Assembly (NCBI GenBank): GCA_026545765.1
Contig: CM048840.1
Span: 9,797,265 to 9,861,264 of the forward strand
Source: Plantago major
Lineage: Eukaryota > Streptophyta > Magnoliopsida > Lamiales > Plantaginaceae
Direction of reading: 5' to 3'
DNA: 64,000 bases
Of this stretch, positions 44,694 to 57,553 are shown piece after piece. Each line of letters begins with the position of its first letter. Position 1 is the first letter of the stretch. The notes beneath the pieces are model-generated. The model was not told the origin of the DNA, did no database searches, and saw nothing but the letters and a program-made list of their open reading frames with translations. The position numbers and the translations under genes were made by a program.

Positions 44694-46613
44694 ATGGCAC
44701 GATCCAAGAGACAGACAAAAAGGCTACTTCTACCCGTCCCCGATCTACGACCTCCAACGCCGGACCCTCTTCCCAACACCAACAACAAACCTCTGGTGGG
44801 AACGAGGCCTCCCTCTCCACCAAGGATGGCAGAACAAGCCCCACCCCCGCCACTAAATCCACCTCAGGCACCAATCATACCAATCCTAGCAAACGTGGCT
44901 AACGTGACTGCTGATGGAATACTAGCCGGGTTCAACGAGGCACAAATTCAACTCTTGCAAGCAGCCCTGCAAATGAGAACCCAACCACCCAATCCTATGG
45001 GCATTCCCATAGCGGAGGCCCCAGTATATCCCATCCAGAATCAACCACAAAGGCAGGCAGTGGCAGAACATGTGGTTGAATCTAGAGGACCTCCATATTC
45101 ACGAAATACTGATCGATCTGAGAACATCAGAGCACCAAGCAGGAGAGCTCCGGAGGATCTGAGGAATGTATTAAACAACCGAGCCCACATTAATCAGGGG
45201 AGTAGGGGGAGAACAGGGGAGTCGGGGGATGGGAACCCTCGTGACCCCACTCCTTCCCGGGTCTCTACAAGAGGCCGACGCCCACGGGACTACGAAAGGA
45301 GAGATCAATATCATGATCAATACACTGACCAGGAAACCCTCTGCGGATACCTAGGAGACACACCTCCACGCACCTATAAGTGAAACAACAGGGATAACAG
45401 ATCACTTACTCCAGATGAAAGAAGGGAGGATGAAGAACACTATAGGAGAAGAGGGAGGAGTCGGGAAAGGCGTAGAGAAAGAACCAGGTTTAGGTCTGAG
45501 AGAGCCCATCGACGGGATTCACCCATGAATGAAACAGAAAGAATTAAAGAACAAGTCCGAATTCATGAGGCAGCTCTGGACTTGGAACGATCAAAGTTAG
45601 AGTCACTCACTCAAGCCAGGGACATTATCAAATATGGGTGGAATGTAAATCCTTTATGTTTGGCAATAAGGAGAACAAAACTACCTCTGGGGCGGAACCC
45701 ACCCGCATCCAAAGAAACGTTTGATGGAAATTCATGTCCCATCGATCACAAAATTCGTTTTGAGGCATCTCTAGGAGGAATGGGCATACTAGACAATGTG
45801 AAGGCCCAATTATTCCCTAATACCTTCTATGGACCGGCAATGACTTGGTGGAAACAACTTCGACCAGATTCCATCATGTCCTGGGATCACTTGTTGGCAA
45901 AATTTACCCTGAGATTCGAAAATTTCCTGGAAACAGCACGACCTGTTAGCTATCTAGCAGAAATCGTACAAAAAGAACACGAGAGTCTAAGATCCTTAGT
46001 GAAGAGATTTGAGCAAGCCACAACCATGGTAGAGCAACACCCAATTATGGAACGAGTCATCCACATGGGTGAAAATACCAATAATGCTTCATTCCTTTAC
46101 AAGCTTATTGACGCAGACATAACCACCGAACGGGAACTTACCGACATGGTCAAGAAATTCTTGAGCACAAATGAGACTCTTGACAAAATGGTGGTAAGAG
46201 CTGAGGCAAAGAAAGCCAAACCCATACAGGATAATCCTAGATTGGGATACCAGCACTTCGAACAGAAAAGAAAAGGAGACAGGAGGGGACGGATCGATGA
46301 AAGAAGAAGATCCCCGTGCAAGCTTTACATAAACTACACTGACTTGAAGGCTCCCAAGGAACAAATCCTCACCATCATGCAAAGTAAAGGAGTCCCGTTC
46401 GAATGGTCGGCCAAACACAGAGAGACAAGGTTCACCAGAAGCTCGAATGAGTATTGCCACTTTCATAGACAAGTGGGACACTCAACTGGAAAATGCATAC
46501 ATCTCAGACAGGAGATCCAACGACTGATCGAAATGGGATACCTGCAAGAATATGTCATAAAACGATCCGATGGGGGCGACCGACGGAATCAGGAGCAGGG
46601 AAACACATCTTAG
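44694..46613 (+). pseudogene. gag: Gypsy Gag with one in-frame stop
   Basis: ATG 44,694 opens a Pro-rich N-terminus (RPPSPPRMAEQAPPPPLNPP). After a TGA at 45,381-45,383 the same frame continues unbroken to 46,613. The second part has the Retrotrans_gag core (FYGPAMTWWKQLRPDSIMSW, FTLRFENFL, SLRSLVKRFEQ) and the Tat-type zinc element YCHFHRQVGHSTGKCIHLRQ followed by a GYLQEYV tail. The protein forms the particle shell. The single TGA could be a CGA-to-TGA transition. Confidence 0.88.
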
Positions 46614-46734
46614 GATCAGCGAAACACAAGGGAGCGCAAGAATACCCCTCCCTGCAAATCTGGTCCACGACAGGTGAGAAATGACCAACGACCCTAGATG
46701 TATATGATCATCGAGCCCGAGGAGAACCTCAGCC

Positions 46735-47018
46735 TTGCATGGACCCCCAAGTCCAAGAGGGCGAAAAGAAGCTAGGAGATCCCCTAGCCCTAGAAGACAG
46801 CAAGGAAATCAGAGATCTCCCAGTTCGACCCGAGAGATAAGAAGGGTGGCCTACGTAGGAACACAGCCGACCTACGTAGAAGAGAACCCTATCATTTATG
46901 GGAGAATACTTAGCATCACAGGAGGACCAACAGGAGGGGATAGCCGGAACGCCCGTGAAGCAACAACCCGATCACTTGAGAAATCAGATGAAAGGTTTGT
47001 CAACATAGTGAAACCTGG
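46735..47018 (+). pseudogene. Gypsy gag-pol junction region, interrupted
   Basis: An Arg/Ser-rich stretch (PSPRGRKEARRSPSPRR) is followed by ILSITGGPTGGDSRNARE, the Gly-rich block that precedes the protease in Tat polyproteins. It is in a different frame from Gag. Sirevirus 2 inserts right after FVNIVKPG. Confidence 0.7.
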
Positions 47019-47865
47019 TGAAAGTGCAGTATGCACTTATATTTTGATAATCTTGTCTTTCAATAATCAGTTCCAAGTTTGTGTTTGTTGTTGTTTGTGA
47101 AGCTGCAGGATTATCAATGTTGTATAACATTGTGACAGGATAGAATTCAATGTTGGCATAACATTGAAGATATAGCATTGCCGCAGACATCGAAGACAAA
47201 GCACTTTGGACAGGATACTTGGACTGGAAGTATTGACGAAACGAACAAGAATTGATTTAAGGAAAAAGAACAGTTTGTGGTGAAAGCAAGAAGGAATATA
47301 TTTTATGAAGAATTGAAATATGGGAATTTCCTTCTATGCGCTTTTGAAGAAAACAAGTAAAAGGAAAAATTGCCTTTGCCAAGATCCTATTGCCTTTCGA
47401 CATAGATGGAAGAGGTCGACATCTCAAGTATATATATGCAAGGATTCAGCAAAGCAAGTTTTTTGAGCCTTTCTTGATGATCAATCGAGATTTTATTAAA
47501 AGAGTTTAGGCTTCTTGTTTTCTGCTAGCTTTAGAGTTTGTCTAAGAGTATTCATTGTTGGAATAACTCTTTCAAACATCGACCTAGAATAGCTTTTACT
47601 GTTGGTTCTTCTAGGGCTAGTTTTGGTTGTTTAATCAATCGTTTGTGATTGTATTAAACCTATTTGATTAGATCTACTTTTCCTGTCAGTAGATATTTTG
47701 TTTAAGGCGCCAATATATTTTCTATATATTGGCTTGGTAATAGAAGTTACATTATTTATCCGTCGCTATCTGCATTTCTTTGTAGACAGTGTTGAACAAC
47801 ATTGTTGGCAACATTGTCTATTGATCTTGTTTCAAAGTACCAATCCAGGATCTTAAGTTCTAACA
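47019..47865 (+). repeat. 5' LTR of Sirevirus 2
   Basis: TGAAAGTGCAG...TTCTAACA, 847 bp, nearly identical to the other LTRs of the family. A TATA-like tatatatatg lies at about 47,428, and the PBS tggcatcagagcc follows at 47,868-47,880. Confidence 0.95.
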
Positions 47866-47920
47866 AGTGGCATCAGAGCCAGCCACCTAACTACTGGTGT
47901 CTGGATTTGGTACTACTACA

Positions 47921-49990
47921 ATGGATGCAAACTACAATAGACCTCCTGTACTTGATGGGTCCAACTACCATTACTGGCAAATTCGGATGAGGACATACAT
48001 CAAGTCCCTTGATGGCCGTGCTTGGAGATCCATTCTGGAAGGATACACCTGGCCAACTGAAGGACCTGATGCTGATGGTGACATTGTTCCCATACCTGAA
48101 GAACGCTTCTCTGCAGGTGACATACTTCTTAGCTCTTATAATGAAAAAGCTTTAAATGCTATCTTTGGTCATGTAGATTCTCATATGTTTAAAATCATTC
48201 AAAAACTGTACTACTGCAAAACAAGCTTGGGAATTACTTCAGAGTCATTGTGAAGGGGATGCTAGTGTCAAACAAACTAAACTTAGAATGCTTTGGTCTC
48301 AATTTGAAAATCTAAGAATGGCGGAGGAAGAAACCATTGACTCCTATTTTGAAAAACTTTTGACTCTCTCAAATGAAGTCCAAAGACTGGGAGAAGCTAT
48401 TTCTAATAGGCAACTTGTTTCCAAAGCTGTTCGATCTCTTTCCTCAAGATTTAATACCAAAGTCACTATTTTGGAAGACACTCATAACTTGGCAACTATG
48501 GATTTTCATACCCTGTTGAACAATTTGAAAATTTTTGAACTAAATGAAAATGAGAGACAAGGTATGAAAACTCATAGTATTTCCCTTCACTCTGTTTCTA
48601 AAGCAAAATCTTCAAAGCCTGATAGTAGTAGTGATGAGTCAGACAATATGACTGAGGAAGCTTTCAACAATCTTGTGAGGAAGTTCAACAAACTTAGATT
48701 CAGGAAAAACTCTGGTCAAGGATCCTCAAGTGGAACTAAAACTTTCAAAAAGAAAACCAATACCTTCAAAACTGGTTCTACTTCCAAAACTAGCTCTGAA
48801 TCTGATTTCGATCGCACTCCCCTTAGTAAGATTAGATGTTTTGAATGCCAAGGATGGGGTCATTATCAAAATGAATGTGCTAACAATCTCAGAAAAGAGA
48901 AAAAGAATCTTCTTGCTTGTCTCAGTGATGACTCAGATGAAGAACGGAAGATGAAGAAAAAGAAGATGATTCAACTACCAATGCCAGAGCTCTCCGCTCA
49001 TCCACTTACCATGTTGATGACCAATGTTGGGACAACATTGTCAAGACAACATCAGGAATAGAAATCTTCTTTGACTATGATGACTCTGAGAACTGTGAAA
49101 TCTTGGCACTAACCAAACCTGAAAAGTCAGGAATATCTAATGTTTTATGTCTACATGGTTCTGTGGATTTTGATATAGATAGTCCTTCAGAAGAGGAAGT
49201 TAATGCAGATCAAATGGTGAAGGAACTGCAACAGATGTATGAGAAACTCTTCAGTGAATGGAAGACTCTCAGAAAACTCCTCAAGAAAACTGAGAAGGAG
49301 AACCACAATCTGAAAGACACCATTGTCAAACTAGAAGCTGAATTAACAAAGAAGGACTCTGAGCTGTTCAAAGTAATCTCTGAGCTAGATAATGAAAAGA
49401 AGGTAATTGCTAAATGGAACTCTTCTACTTCTAGACTTAATGAGATGCTTGATGTGAACAATGATAGGACCACTGGTTTAGGGTACACAAGTAGTTGTGA
49501 TGAACTTGGGAGCAACATGAACGACACTGTTGACACTGATACCTCAAAAGTTGTCAAACCCCTTTCTGAGCTCATAAAAGGTCCTATATTTGTTAAAGAA
49601 AAAGCTTTGTTTGTGTGCACTTACTGTCTTAAATCAGGTCACAAAAAGCCTTACTGCTTCAAGTACCAAAAGGACTTAAAGAGTGAATATGTTGATACCT
49701 CCAACCTCAGTAATCTCTCCACAATTCCCTCCCATCCAGTTTTCAGCAGACAAAACAGTGATGCTAGTCGCAATGTTGTGATAACATCCACTTCAACAGA
49801 GACTGAAAGATGTAATCTTAAGACTCTAAAGTGCTTTCCTAGCTCTCCTAAACAAGACAAATCTCCAGGACAGATAAGAAAACACAAGAGTGTTTCGAAA
49901 CATGTTTGGGTAGCTAAAGAAAATCATACTTGCAATGTTGCTTTTTCTGTTGCTACTTCTCCTAACAATGCAGGAAAATGGTACTTGACA
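47921..49990 (+). pseudogene. gag: Sirevirus 2 gag
   Basis: Same architecture as copy 1, with a better preserved middle. MDANYNRP start, the capsid region, CFECQGWGHYQNEC knuckle, acidic run, a full-length coiled coil (ELQQMYEKLFSEWKTLRKLL, LKDTIVKLEAELTKKDSELF) and second knuckle CTYCLKSGHKKPYC. It is broken by one added A near 48,207 and at gaacggaag (48,944), where copy 1 has gaacaggaag. Confidence 0.9.
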
Positions 49991-52900
49991 AGGTTGTTCT
50001 AGGCACATGACCCAGAATCTGTCAAATCACAAACTTTGTAGCTCAAAGGATGTGTACGGTAACATATGGAGGAGGATACCAAAGCAAAATACTTGGAAAG
50101 GGAACACTGTGCCTTAAAGGATATCCGAAACTCTCGAATGTTCTTCTTGTTGAAGGGTTAACTGCTAATCTTGTTAGTATAAGTCACCTGTGTGATGATG
50201 ATCTGAAAGTCAAGTTTGATAAACGTTCTTGCAAAGTTTATACTTGTGTGGACAAATTAACCGTAATGACAGGTGTGAGATCACAGGACAACTGCTATGT
50301 GATGGACATTCCTCTCAAATGCAATGTTGCTCAACATGATGATGCAACACTGTGGCATAAGAAATTGGGACATGTCAACTACAGAAATCTGGAGAAGATC
50401 ATCAAAAATAATGTGGTGACAGGAGTGCCAAAGCTTACCAATGTAGGGAAACATGTGTGTGGCGACTGTCTTATGGGGAAACAAACCAAGGTGACACATC
50501 AGCCACTTCTGATTGAAGGACAACAAAGAGGTACTTTTAACTGCTTTGAACTCCTGCATATGGATCTCATGGGCCCTATAGAAGCTAAAAGTTTAGGAGG
50601 AGCCTGGTATATCTATGTTATAGTTGATGATTTCTCTAGATACACTTGGGTCAACTTCTTGAAAGAAAAATCAGAAACTTTTGAATCCTTCAAAAAATGG
50701 CATACAAAATGTCAGAATCAACACTACTCTTGTTCAAAGAATTGATCGACCATGGTAAAGAATTCGAGAATCAATTCTTTGATAAGTACTGTGAAAAGAA
50801 AGGAATCATGCATGAATACTCAGCTCCTAAGACACCACAACAAAATGGTGTTGCTGAAAGGAAAAACAGGACTCTTCAAGAAATGGCTAGAGTAATGTTG
50901 AGCTCAATGAACCTATCAAAAAGGTTATGGGCTGAAGCTGTGAACACTGCTTTTCACATAATCAATCGTGTCTATCTTCGTCCACGGTCTCTAACCACTC
51001 CATATGAGATGTTGAAAGGAAGAAAACCCAATCTCAAGTACTTTCATGTATTTGGATGTGTGTGTTACATACTCAATGATAGAGAACATCTAGGGAAGTT
51101 TGATGCTAAAAGTGATAAAGGAATCTTTGTAGGATACTCTCAAAATAGTCAAGCTTATAGAGTATACAATCCTAGATTGCAGACTATACAAGAATCATGA
51201 ATGTTTCCTTTGATGACTCGAGCCCTATGCCCGTAAGAAGATCTCTGCAGTCTTGAGCAGTTGTTGAATCAACCTCTGACTCTTCTACACATGAGAACAT
51301 ATCAGAAACTGTGACTCCTGCTGCTGATCAAAATGAAAGAACCCATGTTGTCGGCAATGTTGTGCCAACATCCCCTCAGTGCAATGATGACTCAACATCC
51401 AGTTACTCTCATGATGAAGAACAAGCTGATCCTCATCTGAAACGAATTTGAATCGACAATCCATCCGCAACAATGTCACATATGTCTCTGACTCAAGAAA
51501 GGATCCTCCTCCTAGAATTCGCAAAGATCATCCCGTCCCAAGTAATTGGAAATCCGGGAGGAAGGACATTGAGGGTAACACGCAAAAACTACAAGGAGAC
51601 ACTCAGACTTGCTGAAATATGTCACTCTGTAAGTTCCTCGTGCTTTGTTTCGTTGATTGAACCTAAAAATGTGAAAGAAGCTCTTGCAGATGATTTTTGG
51701 ATAGAAGCAATGCAAGATGAACTTCGTCAGTTTCAAACAAATGAAGTCTGGACTCTTGTTCCCCGCCCCCATAATATAAATGTCATAGGCACCAAGTGGA
51801 TTTTCAAAAACAAGAGTGATGAAAAGGGGATAGTTGTAAAAACAAAGCGATTGGTTGCTCAAGGTTACACCCAAGTGGAAGGCATTGATTTTGATGAGAC
51901 CTTCGCTCCAGTTGCTAGATTAGAGTCCATTCGCTTGCTCCTAGCCTTAGCATGTTGTCTTAACATAAAACTCAAACAAATGGATGTTAAAGGAGCTTTC
52001 TTGAATGGCTACATTGACAAAGAAGTGTATGTTGAACAACCTAGAGGGTTTGAAGATCCTTTTTATCGACCATGTTTTAAACTAAGAAAAGCCTTGTATG
52101 GTTTGAAACAAGCCCCACGCTTGGTATGCTAGGTTGACAGAATTCCTAGTGGGGTTAGGATTTAAAAGAGGTGAGGGAGATCAAACTCTGTTTATCCTCA
52201 GGAAAGGAAAAGACATCTGCATTGCTCAAATCTATGTTGATGATATTGTCTTTGGGGCTACTAACCTCTCCTTGCTAGATAAGTTTGTTCAAGCCATGAC
52301 AGGAACTTTTGAGATGAGTATGATTAGTGAACTCAGCTTCTTCTTGGGGCTCAGAATCTGTTGAAAGCAGGAAGGCCTCTTTATCTCTCAAGAGAAATAT
52401 GCCAAGAATCTTATCAAAAAAATTGGTCTGGAAAATGCCAAACCTTGCAGCACTCCCATGGCTACTTCTCTGAAACTCAGCAAAACCGATGTTGGGGACG
52501 ATGTTGACTGACATTGTCTGAATCAATGATTGGAAGTCTCTTATATCTTTCACCACCGAATGGACATCATGTTCTCTGTTTGTGTGTGTGCCAGGTATCA
52601 ATCCAAGCCCAAAATATCTCACTTAACTGCTGTTAAAAGAATCATTAGATATATATCAGGAACTGTTAATCTTGGATTATGGTATGCATGTGACTCAAAC
52701 ACTAATCTGGTGGGATTTAGTGATTCTGATTGGGCTGGTGACTTAGATGATCGAAAATCAACTAGTGGAGGTTGTTTTTATCTTGGCCCAAATCTTGTGT
52801 CATGGTATAGTAAGAAACAAAATTGCGTCTCTCTCTACTGCTGAATCTGAATATGTAGCGGCTGGGAGTTGTGTGTCTCAATTAATTTGGCTGAACAATA

Positions 52901-53169
52901 TGCTGCATGAATATGGGTTTCAAAGTGACACTCTTTTGCTGTTTTGTGATAACCTTAGTGCCATTCACATATCCAAGAACCCTGTTCAACACTCACGCAC
53001 CAAGCATATAGACATTCGACATCATTTTCTTAGAGACTTAGTCTCCAAACAAATAATTGACATACAACACATTGATACCACAAATCAGTTAGCTGACATT
53101 TTCACAAAGCCCTTTGATAAAGAGAGATTCTTCAGTTTGAGAAGGTCTCTTGGCCTTTGCACTATTTGA
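49978..53169 (+). pseudogene. pol: Sirevirus 2 pol
   Basis: The protease active-site Asp-Ser-Gly is lost: the text reads tacttgacaaggttgttc where copies 1 and 3 have tacttcgacagtggttgttc. Integrase (50,050-51,200), RT (51,473-52,364, with YVDD) and RNase H (52,530-53,169) follow. This RNase H is the best preserved of the three, with STAESEYVAAGS, NPVQHSRTKHIDIRHHFLRD and NQLADIFTKPFD, ending LGLCTI and stop. Frameshifts lie near 50,745, 51,200-51,470, 52,130 and 52,365-52,530. Confidence 0.92.
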
Positions 53170-54523
53170 TAGGATTTGCTGCAAGCAATGTTGACATAAC
53201 ATCCTGGTCAACATTGTCTTCTATGTTTACCTAGTGTTGTCTTTCTGTTATTCTTTTAGTCTTTTCTCTTTCTTATTCTTGTGTCTATGTGTTTTTGTGC
53301 TTGTCTTTGGTCAATGGCTGTTCCTATTTGTAGCTTACGATTGGTGATGCTTAGGGTTTGAAAGGCTATTTGAAACCAAGGTTGAAAGGGATCGAGTCTC
53401 TGTGTGTTTGCTTTATGTAAAACCCACTTTTGCTTTTTGGCTATTTTTACTGTACCTTGACTCACTCTTGATGTTGCCTCCATCCTTTATGCTTAATAAA
53501 TCTAATGAATTATGATAAAAGGGCTCAAGTGTTTCCGTCGAGGATCGTGTTGGCGGTTTCAAATACTATCCAGATATCGGCGTGGCAATGTGTCATATGT
53601 CGTGAGGGTTGATGGCTGTCTTTGAAACACGCACAAAAGTGCCGATTCTCGTAAAAGTCTTTGGTTCACTTTCCGAGTACCAAATTACCCAATGTGGTCA
53701 AATGTGGTCTCATGGTCACCCCCACTCAAACTTATGCTAATTGTTCAATTTACTTCTTGAGGCAATGTTGAGTGTATTTCTTTGGTATTCCTTTCTTCTT
53801 CTGTTTTGCCTGCAGCATCAGTGGTGTTAATCGAATCTGCACATCTTGAGACTTGGTTTCCTGGCTGACTTACATTAAGAGTGGTCTGATATTCCGATGT
53901 TGTCATCAATGTTGAGCCAACATCCTGGTCAACATTGCCTGTACTGGAAGTTCCTTCTTTGCTATGTTTTTGTGTGCTTTTTCTGTGTTTTGGGTTGGGT
54001 TTGAGGGGGAGTATTTCTGTGTCTTATTTTTGTGTCTTGGGTAATCTGGGTAAAATGTAAAGTGTAAAATATAATATCTTACTCTTATCTGACCTTGATT
54101 TGTTTCCTAAAACAAAAATGTACCTCCCTAGGTTGAGTTTTGAGAACCTTCTTCATTCTTGACCTAATTGATACGGTGGTCATTTGCTTTCCTTAATCTC
54201 ATATTAACAGCTGTGTACAGATCTTGGTTTTTGTTTTGATATATATGATTATGATCCTTGGAGCAAACCAACCAAAAACACCCTTCCAACCATATTACCA
54301 CTACCTCTCACATTAGCCCACTTCTCCACCACTCACAAAAACTGCCTTCCTTCCAAACCTCTCTCTCTTTTTTAAAAAAAAAAAAAAAAAAAATTTTCTT
54401 TCCCTGTATTTACTTCTTACTCCCAAAACTCTTCACCTTCCACTCACTTTACTCTCTTGTCTCTCTCAAACAAAACTCCTCTCCCGCTCTTTCTCCCTCA
54501 ACTCTAGCTTCACGATCCAATCA
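53170..54523 (+). other. Sirevirus 2 spacer and leader of the third ORF
   Basis: Equivalent to 22,574-23,946, with the same dyad clusters, a ttgagggggag tract at 54,001, a TATA-like gatatatatgattatgatcc near 54,238 and the CT-rich leader ending at ATG 54,524. Many small differences from copy 1 lie at CTG/CAG words. Confidence 0.75.
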
Positions 54524-56450
54524 ATGTCGTCCCCGACAAAACCCGTCTTCTTGGATTTTCTTTGCAAACACACGAGGGGAGCAAGCTTATCCTCTTCCCA
54601 TTACGTCTTGAACCGCTGATTTTGAGATTCCAGTCTATAATTGTGAGGATTCGGAAGATAGTCTGAAAAACCCTCATCTCTGTGCAAAACCACCATCTCC
54701 AAAAACCAGATGAGTCATCACCATCAAAGCCCTCTGAATTTCTTTGCGAAACCCTTGTAAAATTGGGAGCATGCGGTCGACTTACTTGCCACAAGATCGA
54801 GGGATGATGATGAAAGCCCAATGGGGATAGAAAGATGCTCCCATGGAGGATCTTTGGGGAAGATGTTGGACATCCCGAAATTCAACATGCGATCGATGAA
54901 AACCCCAAAATCCTGTTGAAGAAGATGATGTACAACAACCTGACAAAACAGGGGAAACGGCTACTGATGGCCTGAATGATGAGAATCAGACTAGCATGCG
55001 TTCTGAAAATGTTGAGAAACCCGCAGATGAGCCTACCATTGAACTAGTTGAAGTGGAAGATTGGCGGTCGGATGACTCGGAGAAAGCGAAAGTGATCCAA
55101 TGAATATAGATGGGGATGTTCTTTGTAACATCACCGCTCATGATGATAACAATGATGAAAGCTCTAATGATATGGAAGATTATGAGCGAACGAAGATGAC
55201 TCTAAGGATGAGTCGATGGTTGAAGAAGAAGATCGAGAAACTCGGATGAAAGCTCGGATGACTCTGAAGATTATGAAGGCTGAGGAGAGGAAGAATCAAG
55301 AAGAATCACTTGATGATGAGGATGTCATTCTTGAGAAGACCAGTTGAAGACCACGAGGTAAATGATCTATCCTCCTGAACTGTGTTCTGATGGTTACGAT
55401 TGGGATGAAGATGCGCTTCTCATTTGTTCTATGATAACAAGAATCTAGAAAATATGAGAAAATCAAAAACAATGCTATAGATGTTGAGAAGATAATTAAA
55501 GAAGACTCATTTGAAGAGTATAACTTGGTTGCCTATCTGAAAAGGAATCTCTATTATCTTTATTCTTGAATATGCTGCATTTGTTCCTGAAATCATGAGA
55601 GAATTCTATGCACATTTATCTGAGAATTTTGGTAGTGAAGGGCATGGTAAGCATCACTGTGTGTACTTGAGAGGTGATGCATTCTTCTTGACTTCTAAGG
55701 ATATCAATACTGTGCTGCATAGAAATAGGGATGAGATTGAGACTCCTGTGGAGGTAACTATGGATGAGATTGCAAGAGAGCTAACTGCAGGAAAATTAAA
55801 ATCTTGGCCTACCGGAACTCTAGATTTGAAATATTGTTGCTCTCTAGTATCATTCTTTGCGAGGATCTGCTGTCTGTTGGTTGCCATCTTCCAATAACAA
55901 CAAGCTCGACAAGGCAACCATGTTGCTTCTGAGATTAAAATGGGTTACAATGTCAATCTGGGAGAAAGGATTCTCAAGCATCTAGAAAATTCTAAGAATA
56001 GAGGATCGAGGCCATTTGATTCTTCCATCCACTATATTTCTTGTTCTTGGATCACGAGGTATTGAGGTTAAAGCCGATGATGTCTATCATTCCAACTTCA
56101 AATCCATCACGGTCACCAAACAAGCTTGGAAACACATGACAGGATCTGTGATCTTCCTTGGGTAGATCCTGATGTTTCTGTGAACATGGATGTGGAGGAG
56201 AATATGCCTCTTTCTACTGGCAAAACTGATGTACCAGAAAGCTCTGTAGTTGCAGCTCAACATTCCAATGTTGACTTATATGTTGGGACAACATTGACTC
56301 CTAACATTGAAACTACGTCTGCGGTATTTTAATGAGCAGGACAAGCTGATTCTGGAGCAAATCAAAGGGCTTGATGAGCAGATCTCAAACAATCTGAAGT
56401 TCAGAAATACTCTAGTTTCTTTTCTTTCCTCACAAAAAGGGGGAGAATAG
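54524..56450 (+). pseudogene. Sirevirus 2 envelope-position ORF
   Basis: Corresponds to 23,947-25,887, with the Pro/Ser-rich start, acidic middle and globular domain (EFYAHLSENFGSEG, GDAFFLTSKDIN). It is split into short frames by more than a dozen small changes, most of them at sites where copy 1 has CTG, GCTG or CAG. The C-terminal SQKGGE and stop are kept. Confidence 0.75.
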
Positions 56451-56657
56451 ATAACTTGAGTTCATTCTTATTGAGTTTGAGTTTGTGTTGAACAATTAAT
56501 AATTTTTGTGGAGTGCATAATATTTTAAATTCTCCTGAATATTTCTTAAGATGTCTGGTTAAGGGGGAGAATAGATCTTTAGTAGTTCTTAGTTATGTTT
56601 CTATGATCTGATCTCTTGATTTGTTTTGTGATGAAAGACTAAGATTAAGGGGGAGAT
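56431..56657 (+). other. Multiple polypurine tracts of Sirevirus 2
   Basis: aaagggggaga (about 56,436), aagggggaga (56,561) and aagggggagat (56,647-56,657), the last directly before the LTR. Spacing is as in copy 1. Confidence 0.88.
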
Positions 56658-57501
56658 TGAAAGTGCAGTATGCACTTATATTTTGATAATCTTGTCTTTC
56701 AATAATCAGTTCCAAGTTTGTGTTTGTTGTTGTTTGTGAAGCTGCAGGATTATCAATGTTGTATAACATTGTGACATGATAGAATTCAATGTTGGCATAA
56801 CATTGAAGATATAGCATTACATGAACATCGAAGACAAAGCACTTTGGACGAGATACTTGAATTTGGAAGTATTGAAACGAACAAGAATTGATTTAAGGAA
56901 AAAGAACAGTTTGTGGTGAAAGCAAGAAGGAATATATTTTATGAAGAATTGAAATATGGGAATTTCCTTCTATGCGCTTTTGAAGAAAACAAGTAAAAGG
57001 AAAAATTGCCTTTGCCAAGATCCTATTGCCTTTCGACATAGATGGAAGAGGTCGACATCTCAAGTATATATATGCAAGGATTCAGCAAAGCAAGTTTTTT
57101 GAGCCTTTCTTGATGATCAATCGAGATTTTATTAAAAGAGTTTAGGCTTCTTGTTTTCTGCTAGCTTTAGAGTTTGTCTAAGAGTATTCATTGTTGGAAT
57201 AACTCTTTCAAACATCGACCTAGAATAGCTTTTACTGTTGGTTCTTCTAGGGCTAGTTTTGGTTGTTTAATCAATCGTTTGTGATTGTATTAAACCTATT
57301 TGATTAGATCTACTTTTCTGACCGTAGATATTTTGCCTAAAGTATTGCCAATATATTTTTCTATATATTGGCTTGGTAATAGAAGTTACATTATTTATCC
57401 GCTGCTATCTGTTTACTGTAGACAGTGTTGAACAACATTGTTGGCAACATTGTCTATTGATCTTGTTTCAAAGTACCAATCCGGGATCTTAAGTTCTAAC
57501 A
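56658..57501 (+). repeat. Shared central LTR of the tandem Sirevirus pair
   Basis: 844 bp, TG...CA. It serves as the 3' LTR of the left unit (PPT at its left) and the 5' LTR of the right unit (PBS-like agtggcatcagagc at 57,502-57,515 at its right). Confidence 0.93.
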
Positions 57502-57553
57502 AGTGGCATCAGAGCGACACCTAACTCTTGTGTCTGGATTTGGTACTACTACA

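Larger units (their letters stand above)
43811..47018 (+). mobile_element. Ty3/gypsy Tat-type element, 5' part
   Basis: LTR, PBS, gag and the gag-pol junction are present, then the second Sirevirus inserts at 47,019. The remainder should lie beyond the right end of the window. The Gag type and knuckle form place it in the Tat branch. The Gag frame has one in-frame stop, so it is otherwise well preserved. Confidence 0.85.
47019..57501 (+). mobile_element. Sirevirus element 2 (left unit of a tandem pair)
   Basis: Same family as 16,456-26,935. 5' LTR 47,019-47,865, internal region, then LTR 56,658-57,501. The right LTR is followed not by host DNA but by another PBS and gag. Target duplication cannot be checked because the far end lies outside the window. 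Frames are broken at many CTG/CAG positions. Confidence 0.93.
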
